64,000 nt of DNA from Akkermansia muciniphila (GTDB lineage Bacteria > Verrucomicrobiota > Verrucomicrobiia > Limisphaerales > BJHT01), in the NCBI GenBank assembly GCA_945861535.1, contig CAMAUZ010000001.1:1-64000 (forward strand), written 5' to 3'. Position numbers and translations under genes: made by a program. Positions 8,964-17,932 of this stretch are shown one piece after another (the first letter of the stretch is position 1; every line of letters begins with the position of its first letter). The notes under the pieces were generated by a model. It worked only from the letters and a program-made list of their open reading frames with translations. It was not told the DNA's origin and did no database searches.

Positions 8964-9230
8964 GGGCGCATCTCAGTTTTTTGAACGCGGCTTAGCGTCC
9001 GCGCCAGCCAGGTGGGGCAGGCATCCTTGCCTGCCAGTTGGCGGGGCATCCCTGCTCCGTGTTCCCTGGTCGGCGGGGGTGCTCGGTCATGGAAACGGGC
9101 GGCGGGGATGCCGCCCGAACTGGCAGGCAAGGATGCCTGCCCCACCCCGCCTGCGCGCGTGCCGCCGCAGGTTGCCTCGACCACACCCCCCGTGCCTGCG
9201 GAAGGTTGCAGAAAACTGAGATGCGCCCGC
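8964..9230. repeat. ~267-bp interspersed element, copy 1
   Basis: Outer ends are 'gggcgcatctcagttttttg' and 'cagaaaactgagatgcgccc'. An inner inverted pair at 9011-9146 holds ggtggggcaggcatccttgc and its complement. The element recurs in opposite orientation at 23459-23723, and its inner part recurs at 18690-18825. It occupies most of the gap between the PPIase and PSCyt genes (8895-9457), which otherwise holds only a cggcgtgaacgccgcgctcc repeat near 9390 and no gene. Confidence 0.85.
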
Positions 9231-9457
9231 GGACGTCCCCGGCCGCAGCGACCTCCGCACGCACGAAGGCCGCGGGGGTTCTCTCACGGCTTATCGTGCT
9301 CCACCGTGCTGCGCCCGGGGATGGGCGCACTCCGACGAAGATTTCGCACGTCCTGCAAGTTCGCACGGGCCCGGCGCTCTGCGCGTTGCAGCGGCGTGAA
9401 CGCCGCGCTCCGGGGCGCGGCGGATTCCAAGCCTCGCTCGAGGTCGCTTTCCCAGAA

Positions 9458-12400
9458 TCAATCCACGTACCGGAAATCCAGCGAGGCGAAGAGGGCTTGG
9501 TAGAATTGCGCCCAGCCGTTGAGGCGCGCGGCCTCGGTGGTGCCGGCGGATTCGGCGGGGAGGAAGCGGGCGGCGATCTGGAGTTCGCCGGCGCTCGGGG
9601 GGCGGCCGAGCGCGAGGCGGCTGGCGCGGGCGACGCGGGCGGCATCGTCGGGGAGCGGCTCGGCGAGGAGGCGTTTGGCGGCGAACTGGGCTTGTTCCAT
9701 CACGAACGGGTGGTTCATGAGGAACAACGCCTGCGGGGCGACGGTGCTCACGTTGCGGCGGCCGGTGACCATGCTCGGGTCGGCGAAGTCGAAGACATCG
9801 AAAAGGTCGGGCAGCGAGTTGCGCAGGACCGGCGCGTAAACGCTGCGGCGCGTGTCGGTGTGCTTGTAGCCGTAGTCGGCGGCGGTGCCCGCCTTGATCG
9901 TGCTGCCGCCGGCCTCGAACTGAAGCTGACCGCTCAGGAGCAGCACCGTGTCGCGGATGCTCTCGGCGTCGAGCCGGCGGCGGTTGGCGTGCCAGAAGAG
10001 GCGGTTCTCGGGATCGACGGGCGAGGGATCAAGTTGCGCGGTCGCACCGGCGGTCGCGCCGGTGGCGGCGCGGGTTTCCGAAGACGCGAGCTGGTAAGTC
10101 CGCGAGAGGACAATTTCGCGCACGAGTTTTTTCACGGACCAGCCGTGGGCGATGAAGCGCGCGGTGAGATGATCGAGCAGTTCGGGATGCGACGGCGCCT
10201 CGCCGGTGGTGCCGAAGTTGTCGGTCGTGCGCACGAGGCCGCTGCCGAGCAACCAGTGCCAGACGCGGTTGGCCATGACGCGCGCGGTGAGGGGGTTCGC
10301 GGGGCTGGCGAGCCACTCGGCCAGTTCGCGGCGGCCGCTCTCGGTGGCCGAGACGACCGGGGGCTGGCCGTAGGTGGCCACCTGCAAGAAGCCGCGCGGC
10401 ACTTTTTCGCCGGGATTGGCCACGAGACCGCGGATGTGGATGAATGTGTCCTCGATCTTTTCTTCTTCCTTCACGGACAGGTAGAGCGGGCGCTTGGGGC
10501 CGGATTCGGTGAGCTTTTTCAACTCCGCTTCGAGTTGCTTCACGTCCGCGGGTTTGGCCTGGTTTTTTTTCGCGCTTCTCTTCGCGGCTGCGGCCTGGGC
10601 GGCGGTGAGCGGCACGACCGGGGCGTCGGGTGTGGTGGGCGCGGGGGCAATTGCGGGGGCGGGCGCGGCGGTGGTGGCGGCGGTTTCGATCGCGTCGGCG
10701 GGCAGGAACTGGACCGCGTCGGCGATCACGTTCCCCTTGGTGCCGTCGTTGGAAATCATCACGAAGCCCTGCGTGCCCGCCTCGAAACGGTGCTGGCCGA
10801 GCGAGATGAAGTGGCCGTCGATGGGCGGCGTTTCGCGCTGGTCGAGGTGCAGCGTTTTCTCGCCGTCGGCGCTGAACACCGTTACCGGCACCTCCGCGGC
10901 ACGGTTGGTCCCGGGCACGTAGGCGAGCCGCACTTCGTAGCGACCGGCGCGCGGCAGTTCCGGAATGAAGGTCACGGTCTTGCGGCCCTTGCCCGTGTTG
11001 TCGTCGTGGATATAGCCCGCGCCGACGAAGTTCCGCACGGTCTTGGATTCGGTCCAGTCGCCGACGCGTCTGGCGCGGGAGTCATCCACCACGATGCCGG
11101 GGAGCTGCTCGGGCGCGACTACGCTCGCGAGCGCGAGCGCGTTTTTGGCGGGGACGAGGGCGGCGGTGGTTTTGGTGGCGGCGTCCTTGGCTTCCTTGAT
11201 GCGCGCCTGGAGTTCGGCGATGGCCGCGTCGTGTTTTTGCAGCGGCTTTTCCGCCGCGGGATCGACGGGCAGGGGAAGTTCGAGCCACTTCGACACGTTG
11301 GAGTGTTCGAGGGTCTTGGCGTTTTTGAGAATGCCCGCCAGCGCGTAATAATCGCGCGTCGGGATCGGATCGAACTTGTGATCGTGACAGCGCGCGCAGC
11401 CGATGGTCTGCCCGAGGAAGGCCTTGCCAATCGTGTCGAGCTGCTCGTCCACGACATCCATGACGAGCTGCTTTTTGTCCTGCTCCTCGAGGTTGTGATT
11501 GCCGACGGCGAGAAAGGTCGTGCCGACCACCTGGCGGCGACGCTCGGCGAGCGAGGCGGCCGGCAGCAGATCGCCCGCGACCTGTTCGCGCACGAAGCGG
11601 TCGAACGGCCGGTCCTGGTTGAAACTCTCGATCACATAATCGCGGTAGCGCCAGGCCTCCTTGAGCACAAATCCGCGCAGGGTTAGCGACTCGGCGAAGC
11701 GCGCGACATCCAGCCAGTGGCGGCCCCAGCGTTCGCCGTAGTGCGGCGAGGCGAGGAGCCGATCGACCAGGCGCTCGTCGGCGCCCGCCGCACGGTCGTT
11801 CACAAAGGTGTCGATCTCCGCGGGCGTCGGCGGCAGGCCGATGAGGTCGTAGGACAGACGGCGGATGAGCGTGACGCGGTCGGCATCGGGGCCGGGGCGG
11901 ATGCCCTTGGCCTCCTGCCGCACGCGGATGAAGCGGTCGATCTCGTGGCGCGGCCACGCGGTGTCGGCGACGACGGGCAGGGGCGGCGCGGTGACGGGCT
12001 GATACGCCCAATGTTTGCGGCCCTCGGCGATGTTGATCGTGCGTTTGGCCGGGACGCCGGCGACGCCGGCGCGCGGATCGGGCGCGCCGAGCTGCACCCA
12101 TTTCTCGAAGTCCGCGATCTGCTCGTCGGAGAGTTTGCGCTTGGGCGGCATGCGGAAATCCTTGTCGCGATAACGCACGGCCTTGATGAGCGGGCTGTCG
12201 TCGAGACTGCCCGGCATCACCGCCGGACCGCTGTCGCCGCCGCGAGACCAGCCGTCGCGCGAATCGAGGCGCAGGCCGCCCTTGGTTTTCTTGTCCGCGC
12301 TGTGGCACTCGTAGCAATGCTCGGCGAGGAGCGGCCGGATGCGCTTTTCAAAAAACTCGAGGCCCGCGGGATCGGGCACGGCGGCGGGGGCGGGCGCGGA

Positions 12401-12496
12401 CGAGGGCGTGCTCGCAGGGGCGGCGGCAAACAGCGGGCGCGCGAGGCTGCCGAAGAGCACGCTCACCGCCAGGACAGATTGGATTTTCAAACGCAT
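9458..12496 (-). CDS. PSCyt1-DUF1549-DUF1553 protein with inserted golvesin-like domain
   Basis: 1012 residues from ATG 12496; ATG 12517 (seven codons earlier) is an alternative, and neither has a clear Shine-Dalgarno. A signal peptide (MRLKIQSVLAVSVLFGSLARPLFA) is followed by a cytochrome-c-like PSCyt1 segment with haem motif CYECH at 61-65 and a distal Met in DFRMPPKRKLSDEQI. DUF1549 follows (LIRRLSYDLIGLPPTPAEI, HWLDVARFAES, and a second CxxCH in IGCARCHDHKFDPI). The C-terminal DUF1553 has NPLTARVMANRVWHWLLGSGLV and APQALFLMNHPFV. Between them lies a beta-rich module (RVGDWTESKTVRNFVGAGYI to VIADAVQFLPAD) resembling the golvesin C-terminal-like domain. Function is unproven; a periplasmic haem protein in carbohydrate breakdown is the usual guess. 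Confidence 0.87.
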   Translation of the reverse strand: MRLKIQSVLAVSVLFGSLARPLFAAAPASTPSSAPAPAAVPDPAGLEFFEKRIRPLLAEHCYECHSADKKTKGGLRLDSRDGWSRGGDSGPAVMPGSLDDSPLIKAVRYRDKDFRMPPKRKLSDEQIADFEKWVQLGAPDPRAGVAGVPAKRTINIAEGRKHWAYQPVTAPPLPVVADTAWPRHEIDRFIRVRQEAKGIRPGPDADRVTLIRRLSYDLIGLPPTPAEIDTFVNDRAAGADERLVDRLLASPHYGERWGRHWLDVARFAESLTLRGFVLKEAWRYRDYVIESFNQDRPFDRFVREQVAGDLLPAASLAERRRQVVGTTFLAVGNHNLEEQDKKQLVMDVVDEQLDTIGKAFLGQTIGCARCHDHKFDPIPTRDYYALAGILKNAKTLEHSNVSKWLELPLPVDPAAEKPLQKHDAAIAELQARIKEAKDAATKTTAALVPAKNALALASVVAPEQLPGIVVDDSRARRVGDWTESKTVRNFVGAGYIHDDNTGKGRKTVTFIPELPRAGRYEVRLAYVPGTNRAAEVPVTVFSADGEKTLHLDQRETPPIDGHFISLGQHRFEAGTQGFVMISNDGTKGNVIADAVQFLPADAIETAATTAAPAPAIAPAPTTPDAPVVPLTAAQAAAAKRSAKKNQAKPADVKQLEAELKKLTESGPKRPLYLSVKEEEKIEDTFIHIRGLVANPGEKVPRGFLQVATYGQPPVVSATESGRRELAEWLASPANPLTARVMANRVWHWLLGSGLVRTTDNFGTTGEAPSHPELLDHLTARFIAHGWSVKKLVREIVLSRTYQLASSETRAATGATAGATAQLDPSPVDPENRLFWHANRRRLDAESIRDTVLLLSGQLQFEAGGSTIKAGTAADYGYKHTDTRRSVYAPVLRNSLPDLFDVFDFADPSMVTGRRNVSTVAPQALFLMNHPFVMEQAQFAAKRLLAEPLPDDAARVARASRLALGRPPSAGELQIAARFLPAESAGTTEAARLNGWAQFYQALFASLDFRYVD

Positions 12497-12623
12497 GGGC
12501 TTACGACGTGTTGGCATAAACTGCGGTTCACTGTGGGGGTGTTGCCGCGGGCGCGCCAGCAAACTCAGCGGCCCTTCAATCTCGCGAGGTGATCGCGGCA
12601 CACGCGGCGCCGCCTGCGGAGGA

Positions 12624-12884
12624 CTAGAACAACTTCCCAAAATCTTGACGCGTGCCCACCCAGAGCCACACCACGCTATCCCCGGCACGCTCGCACACAG
12701 CCCGGTAGTCGCCTCCGAAGCGCACGGACCAGATGTTTCCGGGGCCATGCAGTTTTTTGAAGCGGAGGCTGGGGTGGTCGGGATTGCTGATGAAGAGGCG
12801 GTAGGCCTGGCGCGCCTAGGTGCGTGCCGCCCCGGGCAGCAGATAGTACAACCGCCAGAAATCAGCGTTGCCCGAAGACTTCAC
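12624..12884 (-). pseudogene. RelE/ParE-type toxin with in-frame TAG
   Basis: An 87-codon frame opens with GTG at 12884, overlapping the antitoxin stop as GTGA. It reads SGNADFWRLYYLLPGAART, then TAG (12816-12818), then ARQAYRLFISNPDHPSLRFKKL, NIWSVRFGGDYRAV and VVWLWVGTRQDFGKLF. The pattern A-x-x-A-Y-x-L-F-x-x-N-P-x-H-P-S-L-x-F-K-K, W-S-V-R-x-x-x-x-Y-R-A is that of RelE/ParE-superfamily toxins as I know them. The frame resumes exactly after the stop, so this looks like one point mutation in an otherwise preserved gene. A sequencing error is the alternative. Confidence 0.75.
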
Positions 12885-13150
12885 AGACGCGCGGGATCAA
12901 TGGGCTGGGGCTGCGAGCGGGCGAGGCTCTCGTCTGCCCAGCGCACGAAGTTCGCCGTTTTGACCGGATCGTTGAGCAACCGATCCCATTCCGCTTCATC
13001 CTCCTCGTTCACGTCGTCCAGCGCCGCTTGCGCCTCCTTCGACTGTAGGAACTGCGCGAACTCGAGCAACGAGGACTGGTGGGCAGGTTCAAGACCGCGG
13101 CACAACGCGGCCACCGCTTCGGGCGTCGGAAGAGTCATGGTGAGCGACAT
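12881..13150 (-). CDS. Putative antitoxin of a type II toxin-antitoxin pair
   Basis: 89 residues, acidic in the second half (DDVNEEDEAEWDRLLNDPVKTANF), starting MSLTMTLPTPEAV; a second ATG four codons in is possible. I recognise no DNA-binding fold with certainty. The assignment as antitoxin comes from size, acidity, and a 4-base overlap with the downstream RelE/ParE-like reading frame (12624-12884). The acidic C-terminal half would be the toxin-neutralising part by analogy with such pairs. With the partner interrupted by a stop codon, it may now be an orphan. Confidence 0.6.
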   Translation of the reverse strand: MSLTMTLPTPEAVAALCRGLEPAHQSSLLEFAQFLQSKEAQAALDDVNEEDEAEWDRLLNDPVKTANFVRWADESLARSQPQPIDPARL

Positions 13151-13293
13151 GTGGCAAGGATACTTACATCCGTTTGTCTGTCGAACGGCGATTTCATCCC
13201 GCGAGACGCGCCGTCATCGCGTCGCCCGGCCTTTCGGGTTGACCGCACCGGACACGCGGGGAAAGGTGGCGCCGCTCAACTTATTCCCTGCTT

Positions 13294-14124
13294 ATGAAAA
13301 CACTGAAATCTCTCGCCCTGCTGGCCGCCGTTGCGGTCGCGGGTTGTCTCTCCACCTCGACGGCCCGCGCGGCGGACTACGAGCCGGTCGTCGGCCTCCA
13401 GACCTGGACGTGCCGGAACATGAAGTTCGATGACGTCGTGGCGTTTGCCGTGAAGCACAAGCTCAAGCAAATCCAGATGATCGGCTCTCACATGGACCCG
13501 AATGCGGCGCCCGAGGAGACCAAGCGCAAGATGGCAATCCTCGCCGAGAAGGGGCTGGCTTGTTACACCTTCGGCGTTGCGGGCACCTCGCCGGACAAGG
13601 AAAAAAACCGGAAGCTCTTCGAGTTCGCCAAGCTGGTCGGCTGTAAGCTGATCGTGGTCGAACCCAAGAATGACAAGGCCCTGTGGGACGGTCTCGAGGA
13701 ACTCGTGAAGGAATACGACATCAAGCTGGCCATCCACAACCACGGCAAGGACTCGGTCTATGGCACGCCCGAGAAGGTCTGGTCGGTGCTCAAGAACCGC
13801 GACAAACGCATCGGCGTGTGCATGGACGTAGGACACATCACCGGCGCGGGATTCGATGCCGCGAAGGCGTTCCGCGACTACGAGGGCCGCGTGTACGACA
13901 TCCATCTCAAGGACAAGAAAATCGAGAAGGTTGCCGGCAAGGACGTGATGCTCGACGTGAAGATCGGCACCGGCTCGGCGAACTACAAAGACCTCCTTGC
14001 CGAACTGAAGAAGGCCAACTGGAACGGCGTGATGGCAATCGAGACCGACAACGGCACCTTCGCGAAAGAGCCGACGGAGTTTGTCGCCGCAGCGATCGAG
14101 TACGTCCGCACGAACAAGCCCTGA
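13294..14124 (+). CDS. Secreted sugar phosphate isomerase/epimerase-like protein (AP endonuclease-2 TIM barrel)
   Basis: 276 residues starting MKTLKSLALLAAVAVAGCLS, a signal peptide with a plausible lipobox (V-A-G-C), so it may be a lipoprotein. The barrel shows the xylose-isomerase-like metal-binding pattern: KLIVVEPKND, IKLAIHNHGKD, GVCMDVGHITGAG, YDIHLKDK and VMAIETDN, with E, H, D, H and E as likely metal ligands. Homologous families include sugar epimerases and related lyases; the substrate cannot be told. It is followed at once by an intrinsic terminator, so it is probably a single-gene transcript. Confidence 0.83.
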   Translation: MKTLKSLALLAAVAVAGCLSTSTARAADYEPVVGLQTWTCRNMKFDDVVAFAVKHKLKQIQMIGSHMDPNAAPEETKRKMAILAEKGLACYTFGVAGTSPDKEKNRKLFEFAKLVGCKLIVVEPKNDKALWDGLEELVKEYDIKLAIHNHGKDSVYGTPEKVWSVLKNRDKRIGVCMDVGHITGAGFDAAKAFRDYEGRVYDIHLKDKKIEKVAGKDVMLDVKIGTGSANYKDLLAELKKANWNGVMAIETDNGTFAKEPTEFVAAAIEYVRTNKP

Positions 14125-14167
14125 GTTCGTGAGCCGCTGAGTTTCTCCAGCCCACCAACACAGCACC

Positions 14168-14204
14168 ACGCCAGGCACCGCGAGAGCGGGCCTGGCGTTT
14201 TTTT
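14168..14204 (+). terminator. Intrinsic terminator after the isomerase-like gene
   Basis: Stem acgccaggc (14168-14176) pairs with gcctggcgt (14190-14198) around a 13-base loop, followed by a run of T to 14204. It sits 44 bases after the stop codon at 14124, where a factor-independent terminator is expected. Confidence 0.85.
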
Positions 14205-14281
14205 GTTTCACCGACGCCTTTGTAGGAGCCGACACTCGGGTTCTCCTCAAGTCGGCAGCGACAGCTGTCCGGCGAACGCAC

Positions 14282-14399
14282 CGTGGCCAACCTGAATCGG
14301 AACTCCAAACTCCGAAACGGAATTGGCAAAGGAATGGAGGCAAAGGAATGAAGATAAAAAATTCCCGGCCCCCATTCCTTTGCCTCCATTCCTTTGCCC
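14282..14399. repeat. 'ggcaaaggaatggagg' inverted repeat, copy 1
   Basis: It begins cgtggccaacctgaatcgg and has the left arm ggcaaaggaatggaggcaaa with the facing right arm tttgcctccattcctttgcc. A second copy, same order and same flanking words, is at 56732-56850. It is part of the 857-bp gap 14125-14981. That gap also holds the terminator above, the palindrome at 14609-14642 and a phrase-repeat fragment near 14849-14925, but no gene. Confidence 0.8.
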
Positions 14400-14608
14400 A
14401 AAACTCCGCTGCCCCACTCCGATTCGTCCATCGGCCCTGCGCCGCTCGTCGCCAACATCTACCTCTCCGCCTGCCGAGTACTTTGGCATCATGCTGCGGC
14501 GTTTCGGCGTTCGAGTTCTGCCAACGTACCCCCGTCCGCCTCCGCCTCCTGTTCCTCGTATCTGCGCAAATTTATCAAATCTATAAAGACCTGCCAACAG
14601 GACGTTTA

Positions 14609-14642
14609 ACAAAACTTTGTTGCATATGCGACAAAGTTTTGT
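14609..14642. repeat. 34-bp near-perfect palindrome
   Basis: acaaaactttgt (14609-14620) and acaaagttttgt (14631-14642) are exact reverse complements around tgcatatgcg, which is itself palindromic at its core (gcatatgc). It is much more AT-rich than its surroundings and has no T-run after it, so an operator-like protein-binding site or a repeat core is as likely as a terminator. Confidence 0.6.
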
Positions 14643-14981
14643 CGTGGTCGCGGCGCGGGTTTTCCCGGCGGCTCGGGGAACTTTCCGGGGGGATCGGAAA
14701 ACCGCCGCGACGGCCAACCGCTGCCGGTTTGCCTGCTGAGTTCGTTGGCCCCATGCCGCGCCATTTTTGCGATCGGAAGCTCCTCACGTCGTCTTCTTGA
14801 CCAGCTCGCGGACCGGTTGCCCGCGTTCCGGGGACGCGCGCGTCCGGCGGAGCGCCGATTTCCAAATCGGCGCGTTGTGGCGGCTTTGTGGAGCGCGCCG
14901 AACGGGAGTTCGGCACTCCGGACGCCGGTTGAATTTATCCCGAAGGCCATAGTCGGCACACGGTCGCTGAGATTTCCTGAA

Positions 14982-17687
14982 ATGCTTTTCTACCAACGCC
15001 AGTCGAGTCGTCCCGCCTTCCGCTCCGCAGAGCGATCTCGCCGAGTTTGTCCCGCTGCGACCGCGCTCATGCTGCTCGTCGTTTCCTTGAACTGGCCGGC
15101 AGCCCTGTGCGCCGAAACGAAGCCCAACCCAGCCCCCAAACTCGGCGGGATGAAAACCGCCGAGGCCAAAGCCTGGTGGGCCTTTCAGCCCCTGCCGCCA
15201 GCCGATCCCGCCCCCACGCCCGCGAAGATCGACGCCTTCCTCAACCGCCAGCTCGCCTCGCAATCCCTCGCCCCGAACCCGCCCGCCGACCCGCGCACCT
15301 TGCTCCGCCGCGCCACCTACGACCTCACCGGCCTGCCCCCGACCGCGGCCGAGGTGGCCGCCTTCCTTGCAGATCATTCGCCGGCCGCGTTCGCCAAAAC
15401 CATCGACCGCCTCCTGGCCTCGCCCCAATACGGCGTGCAATGGGGACGCCACTGGCTCGACGTCGTGCGCTACGCGGATACCGCGGGCGAGAACACCGAC
15501 CGACCGCTCCCACACGCGTGGCGCTATCGGAACTGGGTCTTCGACGCCTTCAACCGCGACCTGCCCTACGACCGGTTTGTCCGACTGCAACTCGCCGGCG
15601 ACATCCTCAACGCCGCGCTCCCCGAGCGTGAGCACAGCGAAGGCATCGTCGCCACCGGCTACCTCGCCATCGCGCGCCGCTTCGGCCACGACATCGACAA
15701 GGACATCCACCTCACGCACGAAGATGTGATCGACAACGTGGGGAAAAATTTCCTCGGTCTCACCGCCGGCTGCGCGCGCTGTCACGATCACAAGTACGAT
15801 CCCATCACCGCCGAGGATTACTACGCGCTCTACGGCATCTTCAACAGCACGCGCTTCGCCTTTCCCGGCTGCGAGCCGAAGGGCCAGCCGCGCGACCTCG
15901 TGCCGCTCGTGCCGCAGTCCCAAGTCGATGCCCTGATGAAGCCCTGGCGCGAACGCACCGCCGAGGCCACGGCCGCGAACAAACGCCGGGCCGATTCCCT
16001 CGCCGCCGCCGGCAAAGCCATGCGCGACGCCACCGCCAAAACCACGCGCCTCCTGTCCGCCACCAACGTGAACGAAGGCACCTCGATCACACTCGCCGCC
16101 GGCGCGCGCGTCCCGCTCGAACGGATCACCGTGCGGGTCGGCGAGGTTCTGCGGCTCTCGATTTCGCCCAACGCCAACCATGGTGCCGACACCACGCTGA
16201 TTGAATGGAACATTCGCGAAACCACCGGCGCGCGCCGTGAATGGAGCGTCGCCGAGCTGGTCCCGAATCTCACCGAGTCGAATCCGCACGCGGGCGCGCA
16301 CGGCGCGACGTGGTGTTTTCTCGAAGCGACTGCGGGCGCCGCCTTCCTCACCGAAAAGAAGGACGCCCTCACCGGCAACAACGCGCTGAAATCATGGAGC
16401 CTCGGCAGCGAGCCGTCGGTGTTCGTCAATGCCTCTGCCGAGCCGGTGAACGTGTGGACCACGCTGCCGGCCCGCTCGTTCTTCGTGCATCCCGGACCCA
16501 AGCGCCCCGTGGCCGTCGCGTGGGTGAGTCCGCTCGACGGCGAGGTCGCGATCACCGGCCGCGTGGCCGACGCCCACCCGTCACCCGGCAGCGATGGCGT
16601 GGCCTTTCAACTCGAACACCTCGCCGCTCCGGTCGCCGGCCCCGCGCTCGTCAGCCTCGGCAAAACCCCGCCCGGCCCGGCGGTCGAAGTCGAACCTGCG
16701 CCCGCCATTCCCGTGGCCTACGCCGTGGTGGAAAGCGCCGCGAAAAATGTCCCGCTGCAACTCCGCGGCGAACCTGACAAACCCGGCGACGAAGTGCCGC
16801 GCCGCTGGCTCACGGTCTTCGGCGGCGACCTTGTTCCGGCCAACGCGGGCAGCGGCCGCCGACAGCTCGGCGACTGGATCGCGCCGCATCCGCTGGCCGC
16901 GCGCGTGATGGTGAACCGCATCTGGCAAGGGCATTTCGGCAACGGCCTGGTGCGCTCGCCGAACGACTTCGGCACGCGCGGCGACGCGCCCACGCACCCG
17001 GAATTGCTCGATTGGCTCGCGTCACAGTTCGTCGCCGGCGGCTACCGCGTGAAGTCGATGCACCGGCTCATCATGAACACCGCCGCCTACCAGCGCGGCA
17101 GCGCGCGTCCCGCGGACGCCGTCCGCGCGGACCCCGACAACCGCCTCCTCGCCCGCTTCCCGCGCCGTCGCCTCAGCGCCGAGGAAATCCGCGACAGCCT
17201 GCTCGTTGCCGCCGGGCAGCTCGACGCCACGCCCGCCGAGGCGCATCCCTTCCCACCGGAGACGACGTGGAATTTCACGCAGCACGCGCCTTTCAATGCC
17301 GTGTATCCGACCACCAAGCGCAGCGCGTTCCTGATGGTCCAACGCCAGCGACGTCACCCCTTCCTCGCGCTCTTCGACGGTGCCGATCCCAACGCCAGCA
17401 CGCCCATCCGCCAGACCACGACGGCCCCGACGCAGGCGCTGTATTTCATGAACGACCCCTTCTTCCACGCCCAAGCCACCAAGCTCGCCGCGTCCCTGTC
17501 GCCCCTGCCCGACGACACCGCGCGCCTCGGACAACTCTTCCGCGCCGTGCTCCAACGCGAGCCGTCCGCCGCCGAGCGCGAGCACGCCTCCCGCTTCCTC
17601 GCCACCTATCCCGCCACGCCGGAAGAGAAATGGTCCGCCTACGCCCGCGTGCTGCTCGCGGGCAATGAGTTCATCCATCTGGACTGA
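14982..17687 (+). CDS. DUF1549/DUF1553 protein lacking the PSCyt1 haem domain
   Basis: 901 residues from ATG 14982, chosen because an arginine-rich n-region and hydrophobic core (MLLVVSLNWPAALCA at about residues 30-44) form a signal peptide; the ATG at 15069 at that core is an alternative. DUF1549 (LLRRATYDLTGLPPTAAEV, HWLDVVRYADTAG, GCARCHDHKYDPI) and DUF1553 (HPLAARVMVNRIWQGHFGNGLV, APTQALYFMNDPFF) are complete. The N-terminal cytochrome-like segment of its relatives at 9458-12496 and 43190-45757 is absent, so the only CxxCH is the one inside DUF1549. A beta-rich middle segment separates the two domains. Function is unknown; probably periplasmic. Confidence 0.87.
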   Translation: MLFYQRQSSRPAFRSAERSRRVCPAATALMLLVVSLNWPAALCAETKPNPAPKLGGMKTAEAKAWWAFQPLPPADPAPTPAKIDAFLNRQLASQSLAPNPPADPRTLLRRATYDLTGLPPTAAEVAAFLADHSPAAFAKTIDRLLASPQYGVQWGRHWLDVVRYADTAGENTDRPLPHAWRYRNWVFDAFNRDLPYDRFVRLQLAGDILNAALPEREHSEGIVATGYLAIARRFGHDIDKDIHLTHEDVIDNVGKNFLGLTAGCARCHDHKYDPITAEDYYALYGIFNSTRFAFPGCEPKGQPRDLVPLVPQSQVDALMKPWRERTAEATAANKRRADSLAAAGKAMRDATAKTTRLLSATNVNEGTSITLAAGARVPLERITVRVGEVLRLSISPNANHGADTTLIEWNIRETTGARREWSVAELVPNLTESNPHAGAHGATWCFLEATAGAAFLTEKKDALTGNNALKSWSLGSEPSVFVNASAEPVNVWTTLPARSFFVHPGPKRPVAVAWVSPLDGEVAITGRVADAHPSPGSDGVAFQLEHLAAPVAGPALVSLGKTPPGPAVEVEPAPAIPVAYAVVESAAKNVPLQLRGEPDKPGDEVPRRWLTVFGGDLVPANAGSGRRQLGDWIAPHPLAARVMVNRIWQGHFGNGLVRSPNDFGTRGDAPTHPELLDWLASQFVAGGYRVKSMHRLIMNTAAYQRGSARPADAVRADPDNRLLARFPRRRLSAEEIRDSLLVAAGQLDATPAEAHPFPPETTWNFTQHAPFNAVYPTTKRSAFLMVQRQRRHPFLALFDGADPNASTPIRQTTTAPTQALYFMNDPFFHAQATKLAASLSPLPDDTARLGQLFRAVLQREPSAAEREHASRFLATYPATPEEKWSAYARVLLAGNEFIHLD

Positions 17688-17795
17688 ACCTGCGCTTTGA
17701 ATCGGGGAGCACACCCGCCCTCGGGTATGACTGGATGCGCTCTTTCAGTCAGCGCGAGGCGCTCGTTCGCCCGCCGCGGCGCAGGCGCAACCCAC

Positions 17796-17924
17796 GGAGC
17801 GCGGCTGTGTCCGCCGAGGACCAGCCGCAGCGGCCCCGAGATCTCGCAGGCATTTGTAGGAATCAGCGGCCTCTCGTGCGACCAACGTGCTGCGGCTGGT
17901 GCTCCGCGCACACAGCCGCGCTCC
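17796..17924. repeat. ~129-bp 'gcggctgtgtccgccgagga' inverted repeat, copy 1
   Basis: The left arm begins ggagcgcggctgtgtccgcc and the right arm ends cacagccgcgctcc. The two ends differ slightly: gtccgccgaggacc on one side, gtgctccgcgcac on the other. Other copies are at 37783-37911 and 40235-40363, all of the same length. It lies between the convergent genes ending at 17687 and 17933. Confidence 0.85.
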
Positions 17925-17932
17925 AGCGGCGC

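Noticed and set aside
9038-11686. 882-codon open frame on the plus strand
   Set aside because: It is antisense to the PSCyt/DUF1549/DUF1553 gene at 9458-12496; long antisense frames arise from the very GC-rich third positions. No recognisable domains.
14611-14642. Palindrome as an intrinsic terminator
   Set aside because: No T-run follows, it is about 485 bases past the gene upstream, and that gene already has a good terminator at 14168-14204.
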